A DNA stretch of 64,000 bases, taken from assembly GCA_013365365.1 (NCBI GenBank), contig JABVXU010000279.1:1-64000 (forward strand). The letters are read 5' to 3'. The notes under the pieces were generated by a model. That model was not told where the DNA came from. It searched no databases and was given only the letters and a program-made list of their open reading frames with translations. Source of the stretch: Cruorifilaria tuberocauda (Eukaryota > Nematoda > Chromadorea > Rhabditida > Onchocercidae). The position numbers and the translations under genes are program-made. Shown here one piece after another: positions 38,101-50,629 of the stretch (its first letter is position 1; the number at the start of each line of letters is the position of its first letter).

Positions 38101-41100
38101 ATGATCACATCGCTCAAAAAAGAATTTGTTAGACAAATAAGACAATATGTCATAAGTCAATTGTAATAGTAAAAGTTAATTCTTTCTGCATGAGTTTTCA
38201 CGACAGTTTCTTTTTCTTGCCGAAAATAATTGAAATGCTAAAAAATTTGTAACAACAATAGATATCATTTTTAGTTATTTATTTTCATAATATTTAGTTA
38301 ATTGAAAACAATGGATTTGAATGTTAAAGAAACTATTACGATAATTTATATTTAATATTAAATAAATCATACCGTTTCCTTCATTTTTTTTATCTTCGTC
38401 TTTCTTGTTTTCTAATTGTTTACCTCTTGAGATTCTCTCGTATCCTCTCATTCGTTAACAGTTAACAAAAGTAAATGAATGCAATTTTATTGGATACGGT
38501 ATTTCCACCAAAATTCTTCATTACACCTTTTTTTCCATCTCATACCTTTCCTTCTCTTATATTCATTTGTAAATTGTCAACCTTAATTTTTGGTTTACCC
38601 AAGATACTACATCACTCTTCGTTTTCAAATTATCCGTTCTCTCCCTCTCTCCCTCTCTCTCTTCTTCCCTTTTTCTCTAAGTTTATTTTTTCTTTAAATA
38701 ATTCATTACTGTTAAAATATATATATTAATTGATAAATTTATAAAATTAAAAGGAAAAATCCTGAAAAACGAAAGAATGATAAGAATAAAAATCGAAAAA
38801 AAGAAAAGGGAAAAATGAAAAAGAGAGAAAAAGAGAGAGAGAGAGAAGAAAAAAATATATGATAATAATAAAAATTAGGACAACGATCAAAATGAACGAA
38901 TATTTCAACAAGAACGATAAAAGAAAAAAAGCAATGAATAAAAATAGCGTAAAAAGAAGAAATTGTTAAATTTAAGGATTTCGGGTGGAATATTATTCTA
39001 ATTAAAAAAAGGACTTAATTGTGATATTAATGAGTTAGGAAAATTACCGTGCGCATTTTGTCTGTCTGTTCACAAAGCGCATCTATCGGATACCTGTCCG
39101 TTCACATTTCTGTTAACATTTCTCAATGTCATTTATATGTTTCTGTGTTTATGTGTATGTGTGTGTGTCTGTTTATTGCTGTACACGTTTTCCTGAAAAA
39201 TTCCTTTTTAGTTCGTGATTAAAAATTGTTACTAATGTGAGTGATGACAGTGATAGCGGTGTTAGTGATAAGATAATGAGTAATGGATGTAGTGATGATG
39301 ATAATAACAATAGCAGTAGCAGTAATTGTTATTGTAGCGATAGTAATAATAGTAGTATTGATGGTAAGTAATAAGATAAAAATTACTGAAGAAGAAACTC
39401 TAATTTATCAATAAATATAAATAAAATCATCAAAAGTTATCAATCATAGGAAAATGGAGCAAAGATTATTGTTTGATAATTCAATGTAAATATGACTGCA
39501 ATCACTCCACCATTAATGTCATCAATTTTTAATTATATCAATATTTTTCATCATTACAGTAAACACATAACACTTACACCCTCGTCTATCAGTTGCTTTA
39601 ACTTTGAAGTAATTTTAAGATTATATTGATTTCGATCATTAAATGAGATTGAATAATTAAATTTAAGATGAAATTTGTATTAATTGAGTCTCTGTTTATG
39701 GTTGTCATTTACATCTTACTTTGCCTCAATTATTTTTTCAAATAATTAGATTATTTCTTCGAAAGAATAAAGTTTTTTTCCTATAAATAGTATTATAATT
39801 ATTGTTATTGCAATTCATCAAACCTGTACATAATGTATTCATTATTGTTGTGATAACTACCATATTTTTCCACTTATTATTTCTTCACTTCATTATTCAC
39901 TATCAATACTTCATTTAACATTCCTTTTTTAATTTTAAATTTAATAATGATTTCCTCAAAGCATGATAAAGCATATATGTCATTAAATATACACATCACC
40001 AATGTTCTAATCATTGAGAACATCAGTGCTTTTAGTGATAAAAAAGGAGTTTCGTTGCTGTTTATTTTTATATTTATTCCATTCTTATCTTTATTTTATC
40101 ATTTTTATTTTACATTTCTCTAATTATCTTTTCGCACAAAAATTGGGAGAATCGGGAAGAAAGTATAAGAATTTCAATTATTAAAACAATTAAATAGAAA
40201 TATCACTTAGTTCAGCTTATCGTTCTCTTTTTGAAGTACATGAAATCTTACTCTATTTGAAGTTATTCTGAAAAATTCATTATTGTAATATTCGCAATGG
40301 GAGAATGAATTATTAATGACAGTTTGGCATGCCAAAAAGTCGTTAATATCTGACTGCAATCAACGGAATCGATGAATTATCTCATTGTAATTGTGATTTT
40401 TGTAATAATAGCATATATGTACAGTGTAATATTTTTCACAAATACTTCACAATTCCTTAATTTAAATTTTTACTTTAATTCTATGATTATCTAAATTTTG
40501 ATGGAAAAAGTACTTACAGAATGATATCCTATCATTTGATAAAATACTTAAGTTCAAGGTAAAATCTCCAGGATATAGTATTTTTCGATAGATGTTTCGA
40601 TTTTCGGGCTTTTAATTTTTAACAGAAATTTCAAATTTGAGAATAGTGTTGATGATTCCATTAATTTACAAATGGAAACATTTGTTATAAATCTGAGAGC
40701 AAATTTGGATTTAATCGATATTTAGGTCAAAATGAAAATTTGGAGATACTGCCATGTGAAACAATGTGTTTAATAAAGTGAATCGTAGTTAACTTCTTAA
40801 AATTACAATTTCAGTGCAATATCCTTGTTGGAAGCACGTATTCGGGCTTTTTCGCCGAATAACGGCGTTCCGATAGCTTCTACCACGGTTGCTTGCCGTT
40901 TGGAACTTTTAGCTAATGCACATTTCTTGTCAAACATCAAAATTGCAAAGCTAATCAAAGCATCGAACGAAAAAGAGTATAATTTTAATTTTCTTTAAAT
41001 TATTATAAAATTAATTTCAAATAATAGTATGTAAAGTTTACACTTTTTTCATCACTTTCCACTTTTTAAATCTTTTCCGTCTTCTACTCATATATGCTAT

Positions 41101-43647
41101 TTTTAATCATTTTGATACGAAAATTATCCAATGATTTTCAATTTATTCTAAAAGATTTCCATGAAATGTGACATTAATACAGTATTCCATTTGCACTTTT
41201 AAAATCATTAATAGTCTGTAATAACATGACAAATAACGATAATGATAATTTGGTAGGATTATTACTAGAAAAGAAGTAAATTGTTAAATATCTATATTAT
41301 AACATTTTTTAACTTTTGAAATGTTACTGTACATACGGGATAGTATTTGGTGACAATTTTTAGACCTAATATACCGTACTCCAATGCAACAAGGGATATA
41401 GCAACGTTAGAAGCAACAATCGGTAACAACTTGAATGCTGCAACATCATCCTTAACCGTACCGTATCCGATGATGTCACCATCAAATTTCATGCAGCAAA
41501 CAGCTTTTCCCTTCCGTTCTGAAATCACTCCCTCTGCTATCACAAATGATCCTCATACTTCTGCAGCAGTTGCGACTGCTGCTGCAGCTGCAGCAGCTGC
41601 TGTATTTAATATTGCAGCAGCAACAAATGCTACAACACCTACTTCAATGCTACAAAATGCTACAGCAACTGCTGCTTTTGATCCATATGCTACTGCACAA
41701 ATGGCTGCTGCAGCGTCACAACTTTTACACGAGCAACAAGTTATACAACAAATACAAGCTAATAAATGCAGTGTAAATAATACCACCAATGGATATCATC
41801 GAAATGAGGTAATTATTTGAGAATTCAATCACGTGAATATGAGTATATGAGAATTTTAATTATACTAATTTCCTTATGAAATTATAAATTCGATGAGTAG
41901 TTATTTAATTTAATGTCTATTATCCTTTATCACCGTACGTGTACGTGGATTGGATTTTTTTCGCAGGCAAACTTGATGTCTTACATTTTCTGGTAGTTTA
42001 ATTAAATTATACTATTATAATTTAAAAGAATCGATTTCTGACTGCCGAAATTTGCAGAAATCTGAGATTTGTTAAATTACTTAAATCATTCTCAAAAAAA
42101 AGTGTTACAGTATGCGGCAATTTAAGTGGAAATGGAATGAAGAAAAAAGGAAAGATATAGAGAATTACTAAAAAATTAGCACAAGTACTAAACTATTGAT
42201 AAAGATAGTAATCCGAAATTTTGCATGATTCGTTGATAAACTGGTACTGTATTGCATTACTTGTAGAGTAACAATGTGGAGGAAGATTCAAAAAGTCACA
42301 AGGAGACGAAAATTGAAGTATTCAGTGAGGATGAAGATGATTATGGTGTTGAGGAGAATAATACCTGTGTATTCAAAAAAAACGGTAAATAGTTTGGAAA
42401 TGATTTTTTAATTTTTTTCTTTCAATTTTACTGGATTTTTTTGTATTTACAGAGACAATTTATTAATTCAAGATATAAAAACTATAAGTCTACTCGGAAT
42501 TACTTTAATTTATAGGTGATAAAAATAGCTGGGGACCAGAGTCTAACAAAAAATTGGATGAGAACACGAAGGTTGTTGTGGAGTGTCAGGCCCGTGAGCA
42601 TCAAGAAGCGGTAAGTATTTAGCAAATGCTAAAATTAGACTTGAATTTTTTTATTTATAATAGCTAAAAATTCCTTTTCATTTTTCAATTCTAAAAATAT
42701 AACAACAATTTTCTTATCATTTGTTCTTACCTTAGATTTTGCATTAAGATTAAACATATTTAAATTTTTACAGATTTTTTCCAAAATATTTTTTCAAAAG
42801 CTTTTTTTTTGAAAATTTTAAATTAATTTTCAGAGTTATGGTGTGAAGGAATACATGAGTGAATATCCACCATTACCAACTCCTGGATCCGGAAGTCCGT
42901 TATGTTACTCGGCTGTTGTAAAGGGTATTAAACCACAGAATAATAATAACAAAAAACCATCGTCGATTCCCACAAAGGGTAAGAAATATTTCGAAATTCT
43001 CAAACAAAATACACATTTGTTTAAAATAGTTTCAAAAACTCTCTTTCTTTTGAATTTCAGAATGTCCAAATCCCGCACCGCAACGTAATACGTCAAGCAT
43101 GAGTTCAGGATCAACTCAAGTATCCCAATGGGATCAGATAGTAATTGAACGTGGAAGTAAATTTAATAAGCCAGCACCGCAGTGCATTCATTGGAATAAT
43201 CCCAAACATCATCTCGACTTTCCATGTCGTTTTTGGCATCCACGAGAGCAATGCCGGTAACTTTTCCGAATTTGCTAAAATCATTCATGAACTAATTTTT
43301 CTTCATATTTAAAGATATTATTTTCCATTGAATTATTATTGATAGTTTATATATTTCAATAATATTCACAATGCGAAATTCTATACCAATCATCTTTTAG
43401 CTTATTTTTTCGCATTACTTTAACTGATTTTTAATTTATATGTTTAATCCTTAAATTTCAAATTAAATAAAATATAAAATGATTTTTTATGCAATTTAGT
43501 TACTATCCAAATTGCTCAAATACAGCGGATGAATGTGGTTTTGCACATCCATTTTGTGGTGACTTTTGTCGTTGCCCAAAAGGTAAACGAGATCCTCAGA
43601 AGAATCATCGTATTCCTGAAGAACGATATTTCGGTAATTCAAAATAA
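32135..43647 (+). CDS. NYN-like (PIN-fold) domain plus Nab2/ZC3H14-type CCCH zinc-finger protein
   Basis: Twelve exons: 32135-32239, 33067-33186, 34124-34232, 34547-34707, 35040-35212, 40815-40976, 41364-41808, 42267-42384, 42516-42610, 42834-42978, 43061-43256, 43500-43647; 658 residues, all phases match. Residues 12-165 resemble the NYN domain of MARF1-like proteins: V-V-I-V-W-D-W (W17-W19), a second strand F-L-V-Y-C-D (D59), and A-L-I-S-G-A-S-A-A-Y (108-117) followed by L-T-K-L-S-R-C-G-W-R-V. In active NYN nucleases that last loop reads S-G-D-S-D-F, so both Asp are lost here. Residues 349-356 are an Ala run. Near the C-terminus lies C609-x5-C615-x6-C622-x3-H626, a Nab2/ZC3H14-type finger, with C586, C600 and H604 before it. 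An RNA-binding role is inferred. The 5.6-kb fifth intron makes it possible that two genes were joined, but exon 6 has no Met and its phase fits. AATAAA lies at 44097-44102. Confidence 0.72.
35845..35877. repeat. Nested palindrome
   Basis: The inner palindrome ACCTTATATAAGGT (35854-35867) is perfect. It is flanked by GCTTATAT (35845-35852) and ATATAAGC (35870-35877), an outer inverted pair. Confidence 0.8.
36618..36636. repeat. (CT)n microsatellite
   Basis: Uninterrupted CT run inside intron 5 of the NYN-CCCH gene. Confidence 0.9.
36748..36850. repeat. CA/TACA-rich microsatellite
   Basis: Interrupted CACA and TACA units over about 100 bases in intron 5. The apparent His/Thr-rich frame across it is a by-product of the repeat. 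Confidence 0.85.
39276..39363 (+). other. Possible alternative first exon, Ser/Asp/Asn-rich
   Basis: An ATG at 39276 opens a frame of 29 codons (start M-S-N-G-C-S-D-D-D-N-N-N, then Ser/Asn/Cys-rich) that ends at a strong GTAAGT donor at 39364. It lies about 1.5 kb before exon 6 of the NYN-CCCH gene. Its end phase (1) does not fit exon 6 or exon 7 (both need 2), so if real it would be a non-coding leader exon or would need another exon. It may also be plain degenerate AGT/GAT triplet DNA. Confidence 0.25.
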
Positions 43648-45570
43648 TTCCTATTTACTCGGTGATGAATGAAGTAAATTCTGAGGAAAAAAAATTAAAA
43701 AATGAATAACAAGTCTGAAAATTTTTCTTTATTTAATAAATTAATCGTTCATTTCGCTACTTTTATCATTTCATGATTACTCATTTCTGTTATTTTATAT
43801 TTCAATGAAATTAATTATTGAATAATTAGCTTAAAAATTTGTGAATGTAATATGAGAAACAATGAAATTGAAAAAATTACAGGCAGTGGCGATCGAATGA
43901 AATATACCAGCAATAACGGAACACAGTGAACAAGGAATATAACATTCATTCAACAGCAATAAGAACAAAAGAGAAGAAAATAGCAAAACTGTTTTCTTTT
44001 TTAAATTATTTATTTCATAAAAGATTCTCTTATTAATTTCTAAAGTGATTGATGAGTACGGAAATTGTTTCATACTGTCTGCAGCTTTATTTTACTAATA
44101 AAGTTTTCGAAAATAATTAAGCTTTTTGAAGTAGCATTTTACATTTCAGGCCTAATTATTTGTAATTAATTCAATCTTATCGCTGTTTGAATTAACTTAT
44201 TATACAATTTAATATTATGAATTCATTGAATTCATTTTGAATTTGAGGAATTTTAATTTCAAATATTTCGTTAAACAACGAAAACAATTTGTATAAATTA
44301 TGTTCGGGCGGAAAAGTGATTTTCTTTTTTCTTTTTGGAATAACTTAATTAAGTTTCCTTTCAGATTTATCATTTTTTTTCGTTTTTGTTTCCAAGGAAA
44401 ATTGAAACCACTTTTAGTTTTCTATAAATCATCTTAATTATCCTTTTCTTAATTGCCAATTCTTGTAAAATTCCTGATATTCCAGTCCAAAAGATAACGA
44501 TTCTATTCTCTATCTGATATTTATCTGATTTTAAACATCTGTATTTTCTTTTGATTAATAATACTTTTTTGAAAATTTATTTATCAATTTATTTGTATAT
44601 CGATGGATTCTCTAAATTTTCATGGATAATTAAGGTTTTTATTCTTTATCATCTATTTTATCATGAAAAAGAAAAAGGAAATTAAGTGAAAAATATTTGA
44701 GAAAAAGATATATATAATTCATATTTATAAAAGTTCGAGTTCGAGACTTAGTTCGTTACTTCTATTCATTTCTGTTCTGTAAGTGATATTCAAATTCGAA
44801 TTTAGCGATAATTAAGGTTTATTTAGTTTATTGATTTAATAGAAATGACATTATTGTTTATGTATTCCTTTCATCATCATCTTTTTTTGCTTGCTCGATG
44901 TAAATGCAACGCCGAATTTCAGCATATCTGTGATTATTGTGTACAGATTTTATTTATTCATTGATTTATTTCTTATTTACTGATTTTATTCTTTTCGAAA
45001 TTTCAACTGGGATATTTATTTATTGTTCGGTTCATATTATTAATGAAAAAATCAATACGATCGAATTTTCTTTCTTTCTTATCAATAGATATCTATTTCT
45101 TCGTCATCTTATCAATGTGATTTTTTTATCATTATTTATCATTCATTGTTGGTGGCTCACCGTCCGTGCCTTTTTGTGCCAAATTATGCATAAAATAATC
45201 TTCTCTTAAGATATATATTTATTCATTTTTTTGTTTTTCGGTGTTAAAAAATAATTAAAATAACGAAAACTTCTTCAATTGCATATATATCATTTCTTAT
45301 CAATCGATATCTATATCTTGTCCATTACCCTTTTTTTGTCTATTTCCTAAAAATGTTTCTTTCCTTCTTTTTCTTTCCATTTGTGGCAGTATGGCTCTTA
45401 TATATGTGTAAAGTATTCGATTTTTCCGTTCTTTTTCAGTTCAACCTTTTTTGTAAAAATGTTAAATATTTTTTCTGTCTCTATTTGTTTTAAATAATAA
45501 AACATATTACTAGGCGATAATGATATGAGTCAAGAAAAAAAAATAAACGAATTAACGAAGTGATAAGATA

Positions 45571-46000
45571 TTATCATGATTCTAGTCGATAAGCAATACA
45601 TGGTTAATCACATGGCGTTACAGTGCCAAAGTAATTTTTTTACTTTGTTATTTCCCAATATTATTCATAATAGTTACGCCCCATATTTGCACTTTCAATT
45701 TCATTTAAAAAAAGTCTTTTCCAATCTGTTCATCATTCAACATACACTGAGAGAATCCAAAAATATTGCAAAACAATACAGCTATTTGATCTGCACTTAA
45801 AATCTAAAAAAATAGCAAAAGATACTAATTTAATGGAAAAGATAAACGAGAATATAAGAAATTGGAATATAAAAATGTAATTAAATGTGTATAATATTAA
45901 ATTTAAAAGTAATCTATTAGAATTGCAATGTGATGAAAAAGATGGATGGATGGAAAATGTTTAGTAAAATAGTATCATGATTCTGGTCAATCAGCAATGA
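45571..46000. repeat. Diverged direct repeat pair, about 400 bp apart
   Basis: A block of about 28 bases beginning TATCATGATTCT at 45573 recurs at 45972 with four or five differences (both continue GTC-AT-AGCAAT). The surrounding sequence is only weakly alike. Confidence 0.5.
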
Positions 46001-46490
46001 ATCCTTGAATGATAAAAAAAGTGCCAAATTTATTCAGAATAATTTTTTACTTTTCAATAAACAATGAGGATAAAATGAGCATTAAAAAATCATCCTTGAA
46101 CATTTAGAATAAAAGTAAAACAATGCAGTATGATAATGATTAGAGTTTATTGTGATAAAAGTTAAATGTGATTGAAAATATTTTTATCTTGCTTCACACG
46201 CGGATCACACAATTAATGCCCGTCAGAGCCGGATACCACCGATAATCCATTTTAGATGAATTTTCAATGAAAAATTTGAGACAGCAGAAAAAATTTTTTA
46301 ACAATATTGAATGGTAAAGTTATCTTATCTTTTTCAGTTATGCTATAAAGTGTTTAATTAAAGCTCTCCAATGTCACGTCTGAACACATAACATTTGCTG
46401 AGATAGAAAATGCCGATTTATAAATTGTTAATTTAAATTGAAGTTATAAATTGAAATATAAGTGTATTAAATGATCATTTAACAAATGAA

Positions 46491-47562
46491 TGGTTTTATA
46501 AATGTGTCAGTCGCAAAGCATATTTCAAAAATAATAATCATAACTGTATGTACCCGATAATTAGCATTTCTTGCAATTCGATTCTCTCTTGGATTGATAA
46601 GAGTTCTATTGGGAAATGATAGGAGGAGACATTATCGATTGATGGTCATCACTTCCGAGTGGACACTAACTTGTAGTGGAAAAGGTTTGGATTTCAGTGC
46701 TTTACTGGCAGAATTTGCAGGAATTTCATTCTTTGTTAGAAAAGTTTCTTCCTTTCTTGAAACCTGCATTGAAGAATCTTTGATTGCATGAGGTAATCTG
46801 GATGAATCGAAAATTAACAAGTAATAGCTTGTAGGAATTTATTTCCTTATTAGAAATGATTTTAGCAAAACTTCTCTCTTTCAATGAAAATTAGGCTATT
46901 AAAACAATTTGGAATGCATGGTGCATAAAGGTCAAAAGTTACGGGATATATGAATTAATTGGAATAAGGACTGCGTAAAGTGCTAAATCCTCGATCATCC
47001 CTTGAAGATGATAAATGAATGAAATTGAGATAGAACGAAGCATTCGCTCTCTTCTAACTTAGCATATCCATACAAAGACTTTCTAACATATAATTTCATC
47101 AATCATGGATTGAACATTTTCAATTATAAAATTTCAGTTTTTCCTTAAATTTGTTCATCATATTTCACATTTTTCTTCTTGTACAACACAGCAACATCCA
47201 TCAGAATCATTAATTAGACCCGAGTAGGATCTATTTTAAATGAATTTTAGGTGAGAGAATGTGAGGCTGTAATAGAATACAGAAAGAAAGTTAGCAGAAG
47301 TAATATGAATGATGAAGTGATTTCATCGTTTTGCATTAAAACATAACTGAGAGATTCTGTGTATTTAAGGATGAAAATTATTCTCGGATATGACATATGA
47401 AGTAACACGCATTATTCCATCAATGAAGAGAAGTATCAAATTGCATCAAACATTTGTTTTTATATAAAATTTTAATTTAAACAGAAACGATCAGTGCATC
47501 AAGCGGTCGAATATGAAGTGGTTGGTTTTTATAAATGTATCAGTTCCAAAGCATATTTCAAC
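46491..47562. repeat. Diverged direct repeat pair, about 1 kb apart
   Basis: The block at about 46491-46530 (GGTTTTATAAATGT ... CAAAGCATATTTCAA) recurs at about 47521-47562 with four differences. About 280 bases upstream of each copy there is a second weaker match (around ATTTTAGATGAATTTT and ATTTTAAATGAATTTT), which suggests one old duplication of several hundred bases. Confidence 0.5.
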
Positions 47563-48487
47563 AGTGGAGATCTACACGTTACTACACGTTACGCTGCGGA
47601 ACGTCCCTTACGTTATGTGTTGTAGAGTTTTTTCATTTGTTAGAGGAAAGTTTAGTTTGATACAGTCGAATTATCCTGTGAAGGTTGAATTTATCGTTGG
47701 AAAGATTTGCTTCCTGATGTTGTAGGATTATTATCGATACTTTGTTATTTGAGATTGGGGAAAATTAATATTACAAAGTTGAAACGATGTTGAGTGATGG
47801 GAGATAAGTAATACATAGAAATCGTCTCACTTACGATTACCTACTAGTAATCACTATCTAATTAACAATTAACAACTATTTACAATTCCTATGAAATAAG
47901 ATAGATTTCTGACAGAAAGTGCTTAGAAAGAACTTGGAACAAGATATTTGACAGATGAAAAAAAGAAAGTAAATACGTTTTTACTATAGGTAAGCAGAGA
48001 TTATTAATGATTAATTACTTCTTTAAAGATGACATTAATAAAAGAAACAAGGTTATTTAATATACTGAAATCTATTACAAAGAGAATTGTTGAAGCACAA
48101 GAATTGCAATTCTTACAACATTTTCCAGAATAATTTTTAGCCATGTAATATTTATACAAACTATTTCAGAAGTGTGAAATTTTGATTTTCAGATAGCTTC
48201 GAAGAATACATTTTTCGTTAATACTTTTAATACGAATAGTTTTTACGTTCATTGTTCCTTTTGATCAAAAATGATAGTGATAGAATGGGGAAATACTAGT
48301 TAGCGTTCACGCAGAAATGAATTCTAAAATTTAACTTTAAATATACTACCCAATGACATTCTTCACCTAAACAGTTTGAGATATGAAATAATTAGCTTGC
48401 TTGGCTATTCGTTGATTCATGCATAGTTTGGAATTCTCAAAAATTTTCCCTTTCTTCAAAAAGAGAAATCTATATTGAAGAAGCTCT

Positions 48488-48709
48488 TGAACGATTTTAT
48501 TACAAGAACGACAGTATTAACTCTTATGAAATTTCTCACTTATAAATAAAATTTTGAAATTTTCAATATATAAGTTTTCAGGATTGAAGCAGCAATTTAC
48601 ATTTTCATCATGAAAGAAATGATGATAGTGACATGTGAATATATACCTGATATAGATTTAGAAAGCGAAACAACTCGCTTAGATCCGAATGAACGATTTT
48701 ATTACAAGA
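48488..48709. repeat. 20-bp direct repeat: exon-like relic upstream of its functional copy
   Basis: TGAACGATTTTATTACAAGA occurs at 48488-48507 and again at 48690-48709, inside the first exon of the next gene. Similarity continues a few bases further (ACGACAGTA against GCGATACTA). The upstream copy looks like a remnant of a duplicated first exon. Confidence 0.7.
48572..48581 (+). promoter_or_regulatory. Likely splice acceptor before the galectin-like start
   Basis: AAGTTTTCAG ends at 48581, 28 bases before the chosen ATG at 48610. This is a good nematode acceptor for SL trans-splicing or a cis-spliced leader exon. Confidence 0.45.
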
Positions 48710-50629
48710 GCGATACTAAAAATCCGGTAGAATTTAAAAAAATTGATTTTTAAATATCTTGAATAATGAATAAATTAAAACTTATTCGTTTTTTATACTT
48801 TCACCATTAATGATACGTGCTTGAAGGATATCAATAATATACCTATCTAATTAATCTTATTTTATTCCTCTTCTTTATTATTGTATACAATAGTTTAATA
48901 GAACAATTAATTTTTCAGAAAAATCGAATCTTCCATAGGTTAGATTACAACGAAAGCATTATGATGCGTTTGAGGGATTACAGTGATGGAACCCACTGGA
49001 AGTAAGTATCCCAATGTGAAATATAAAGTAAAAGCATTTCCACAAATGTTTATTAGAAACGCAACTATTATTTACTTCACGAAAACACTTTTGTACTTTT
49101 TTCAGGTTTTCATTATCATTTTCGGATGAATACTATTCTGAAATAGTTCGATTTACACTATATCCTGCCACGCCTGCAGTAAGCTTTCATATTTTGTTAT
49201 ATTTAATTAAAGTTTTATTGTATTAAAATTGGAAATTGGATATTGTTTGTTAGCGTAGATGGCATAAACAGTCTTATGAAATGTTACGTCAAATTTTGTT
49301 TCTGTTTCAACTAATTTATTTGTTCATTTTCAGGTTTCATTAAAATGTCATACTGAGGAAGATGCAAATATTTCAATTCCTCGTGCTAACTTACGGGGAT
49401 ATTATCCTTTTCTCATATTATTCGGCAAAGTCGGTATAGTGGTATGGTATAAATTTTTCCAATAGTAATCAATATTTTCTAATTGTCCTCAATTTAATTA
49501 TCTCTCTAATGAGAGCATTACTTTCAGTTATTTTTTGAACAAAAAGTATATGCCAAATCGGTAAATTGCGTTAAACGAATTCCACTTATTACAACTGTCG
49601 TGTATCATGATGTTACCGCTCCAGGTAAATATGCCGCAGTTGTGGAAATACAACACATAAATGCTGTAAGTATTATCAGTTATCAGTGATTATTAACATT
49701 CATTTTATTATCTTTTTCATGCAACGAATTTTTTTTTCTAGCGAGTACCAGGCGATTGGAATATCATAAAGCCATTTCCAGTAGACCATAAATTGGTACT
49801 CGATTATTACGCAAATGGCGAAAGCATAATTACGATCTTGATAGGAGATAGGAATGGAATACCTGCACTTATTGTAACTATAGATTACAGTAGTGGCGTA
49901 AGAATGTTTCATTTAAATTAAAAATTGATTATTAAAGGAAATGTGTAAATATATTCCTAAATTGATCATTTATGATTGAAAGATTTAAAAAATTTTCAGA
50001 TAGTTTATACAAAACGTGGCAATTTGGATGATGAAAATGTGCGAGCCTTTGATTTTGGTGGTAGTCACCATTTCACCATGGCAATGATGGGTAGAATTGA
50101 AATTTCTCTATTCCCACATCGATTTAAGGTTTCAATTATTTATCCTATCTTTTAACAATAATCTAATATCAGCTTTCTCTATGTCTGAGAAAAAAAAATA
50201 CTCAAATTCCGCTAGGACGGATGAACGTACGTCGGTCGTCTCAATGGCGTTAGAATAATCCAAATCGTCGAAAAGGAGAATTGAAATAACACATATTTAT
50301 AAAAGGAATGGATTTTAAGTGTGAATAAATTCCTTCGCATTCTACGTCAAAAGATCCGTAATTTATGAAAGTGACGGAAAACTTCCTGAAAGTTATTTAC
50401 ATTTAATAAGTGAAAAAAAAAGAGTGAATTTAATGAATTTCCTCAATGTTTCTCAAACTTACGTAATTCTTAGGTTTTTATGAAAACGTTAAGAATTGGA
50501 CTGAGACATCAATCGAGACAAAAAATGGTTTACGGTCATCACATATCTCCTTACGATATTGAACGAATTATTTTTGATTCAACAAATAAGGAATTTATAG
50601 CTTTTGCTCATTACATATCAAAAACATGA
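48610..50629 (+). CDS. Beta-rich protein, possibly a diverged tandem galectin-like protein
   Basis: Exons 48610-48726, 48919-49001, 49106-49178, 49334-49441, 49528-49665, 49742-49897, 50000-50128 and 50474-50629 join in phase to 319 residues. No signal peptide or membrane helix is visible. The protein alternates short beta-strand-like segments. Two places look like the end of a galectin fold: V-N-C-V-K-R-I-P-L-I-T-T-V-V-Y about residues 136-150, and Y-G-H-H-I-S-P-Y-D-I-E-R-I-I-F near 288-302, which recall the galectin pattern F-x-H-R-x-P-x-x-x-I-x-x-L. Total length also suits a two-domain nematode galectin. The sugar-binding signature H-x-N-P-R ... W-x-x-E-E-R is absent in both halves, so lectin activity is not expected if the fold is right. 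The gene itself is well supported by splice phases; the family is a weak call. AATAAA lies at 50727-50732. Confidence 0.5.

Larger units (their letters stand above)
35213..40814. other. 5.6-kb intron 5 of the NYN-CCCH gene, with repeats and a promoter-like patch
   Basis: Much longer than the other introns of this gene. It contains a nested palindrome (35845-35877), CT and CA microsatellites (36618-36850), a GC-elevated patch at about 37440-37720 with several CG dinucleotides, pyrimidine and purine tracts (38639-38664, 38821-38846), and a possible alternative exon at 39276-39363. These features suggest an internal promoter serving shorter transcripts; this is inference. Confidence 0.5.
43648..48609. 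other. Gene-poor spacer with diverged duplications
   Basis: The first 450 bases carry the 3' flank of the NYN-CCCH gene. The rest has no supported gene. Old, diverged direct repeats occur at 45573/45972 and at 46491/47521. At 46632-46820 both strands stay open for about 62 codons; the minus-strand frame has a balanced amino-acid composition but no clear splice sites or family match. Confidence 0.5.

Noticed and set aside
41546..41789. Leu/Gln- and Ala/Val-rich frames on both strands
   Set aside because: Shadows of the Ala-rich coding exon 7 of the NYN-CCCH gene.
46594..46820. Open frames of about 62-65 codons on both strands
   Set aside because: Not called as a gene: no clear splice sites, start context or family; noted only as part of the spacer.
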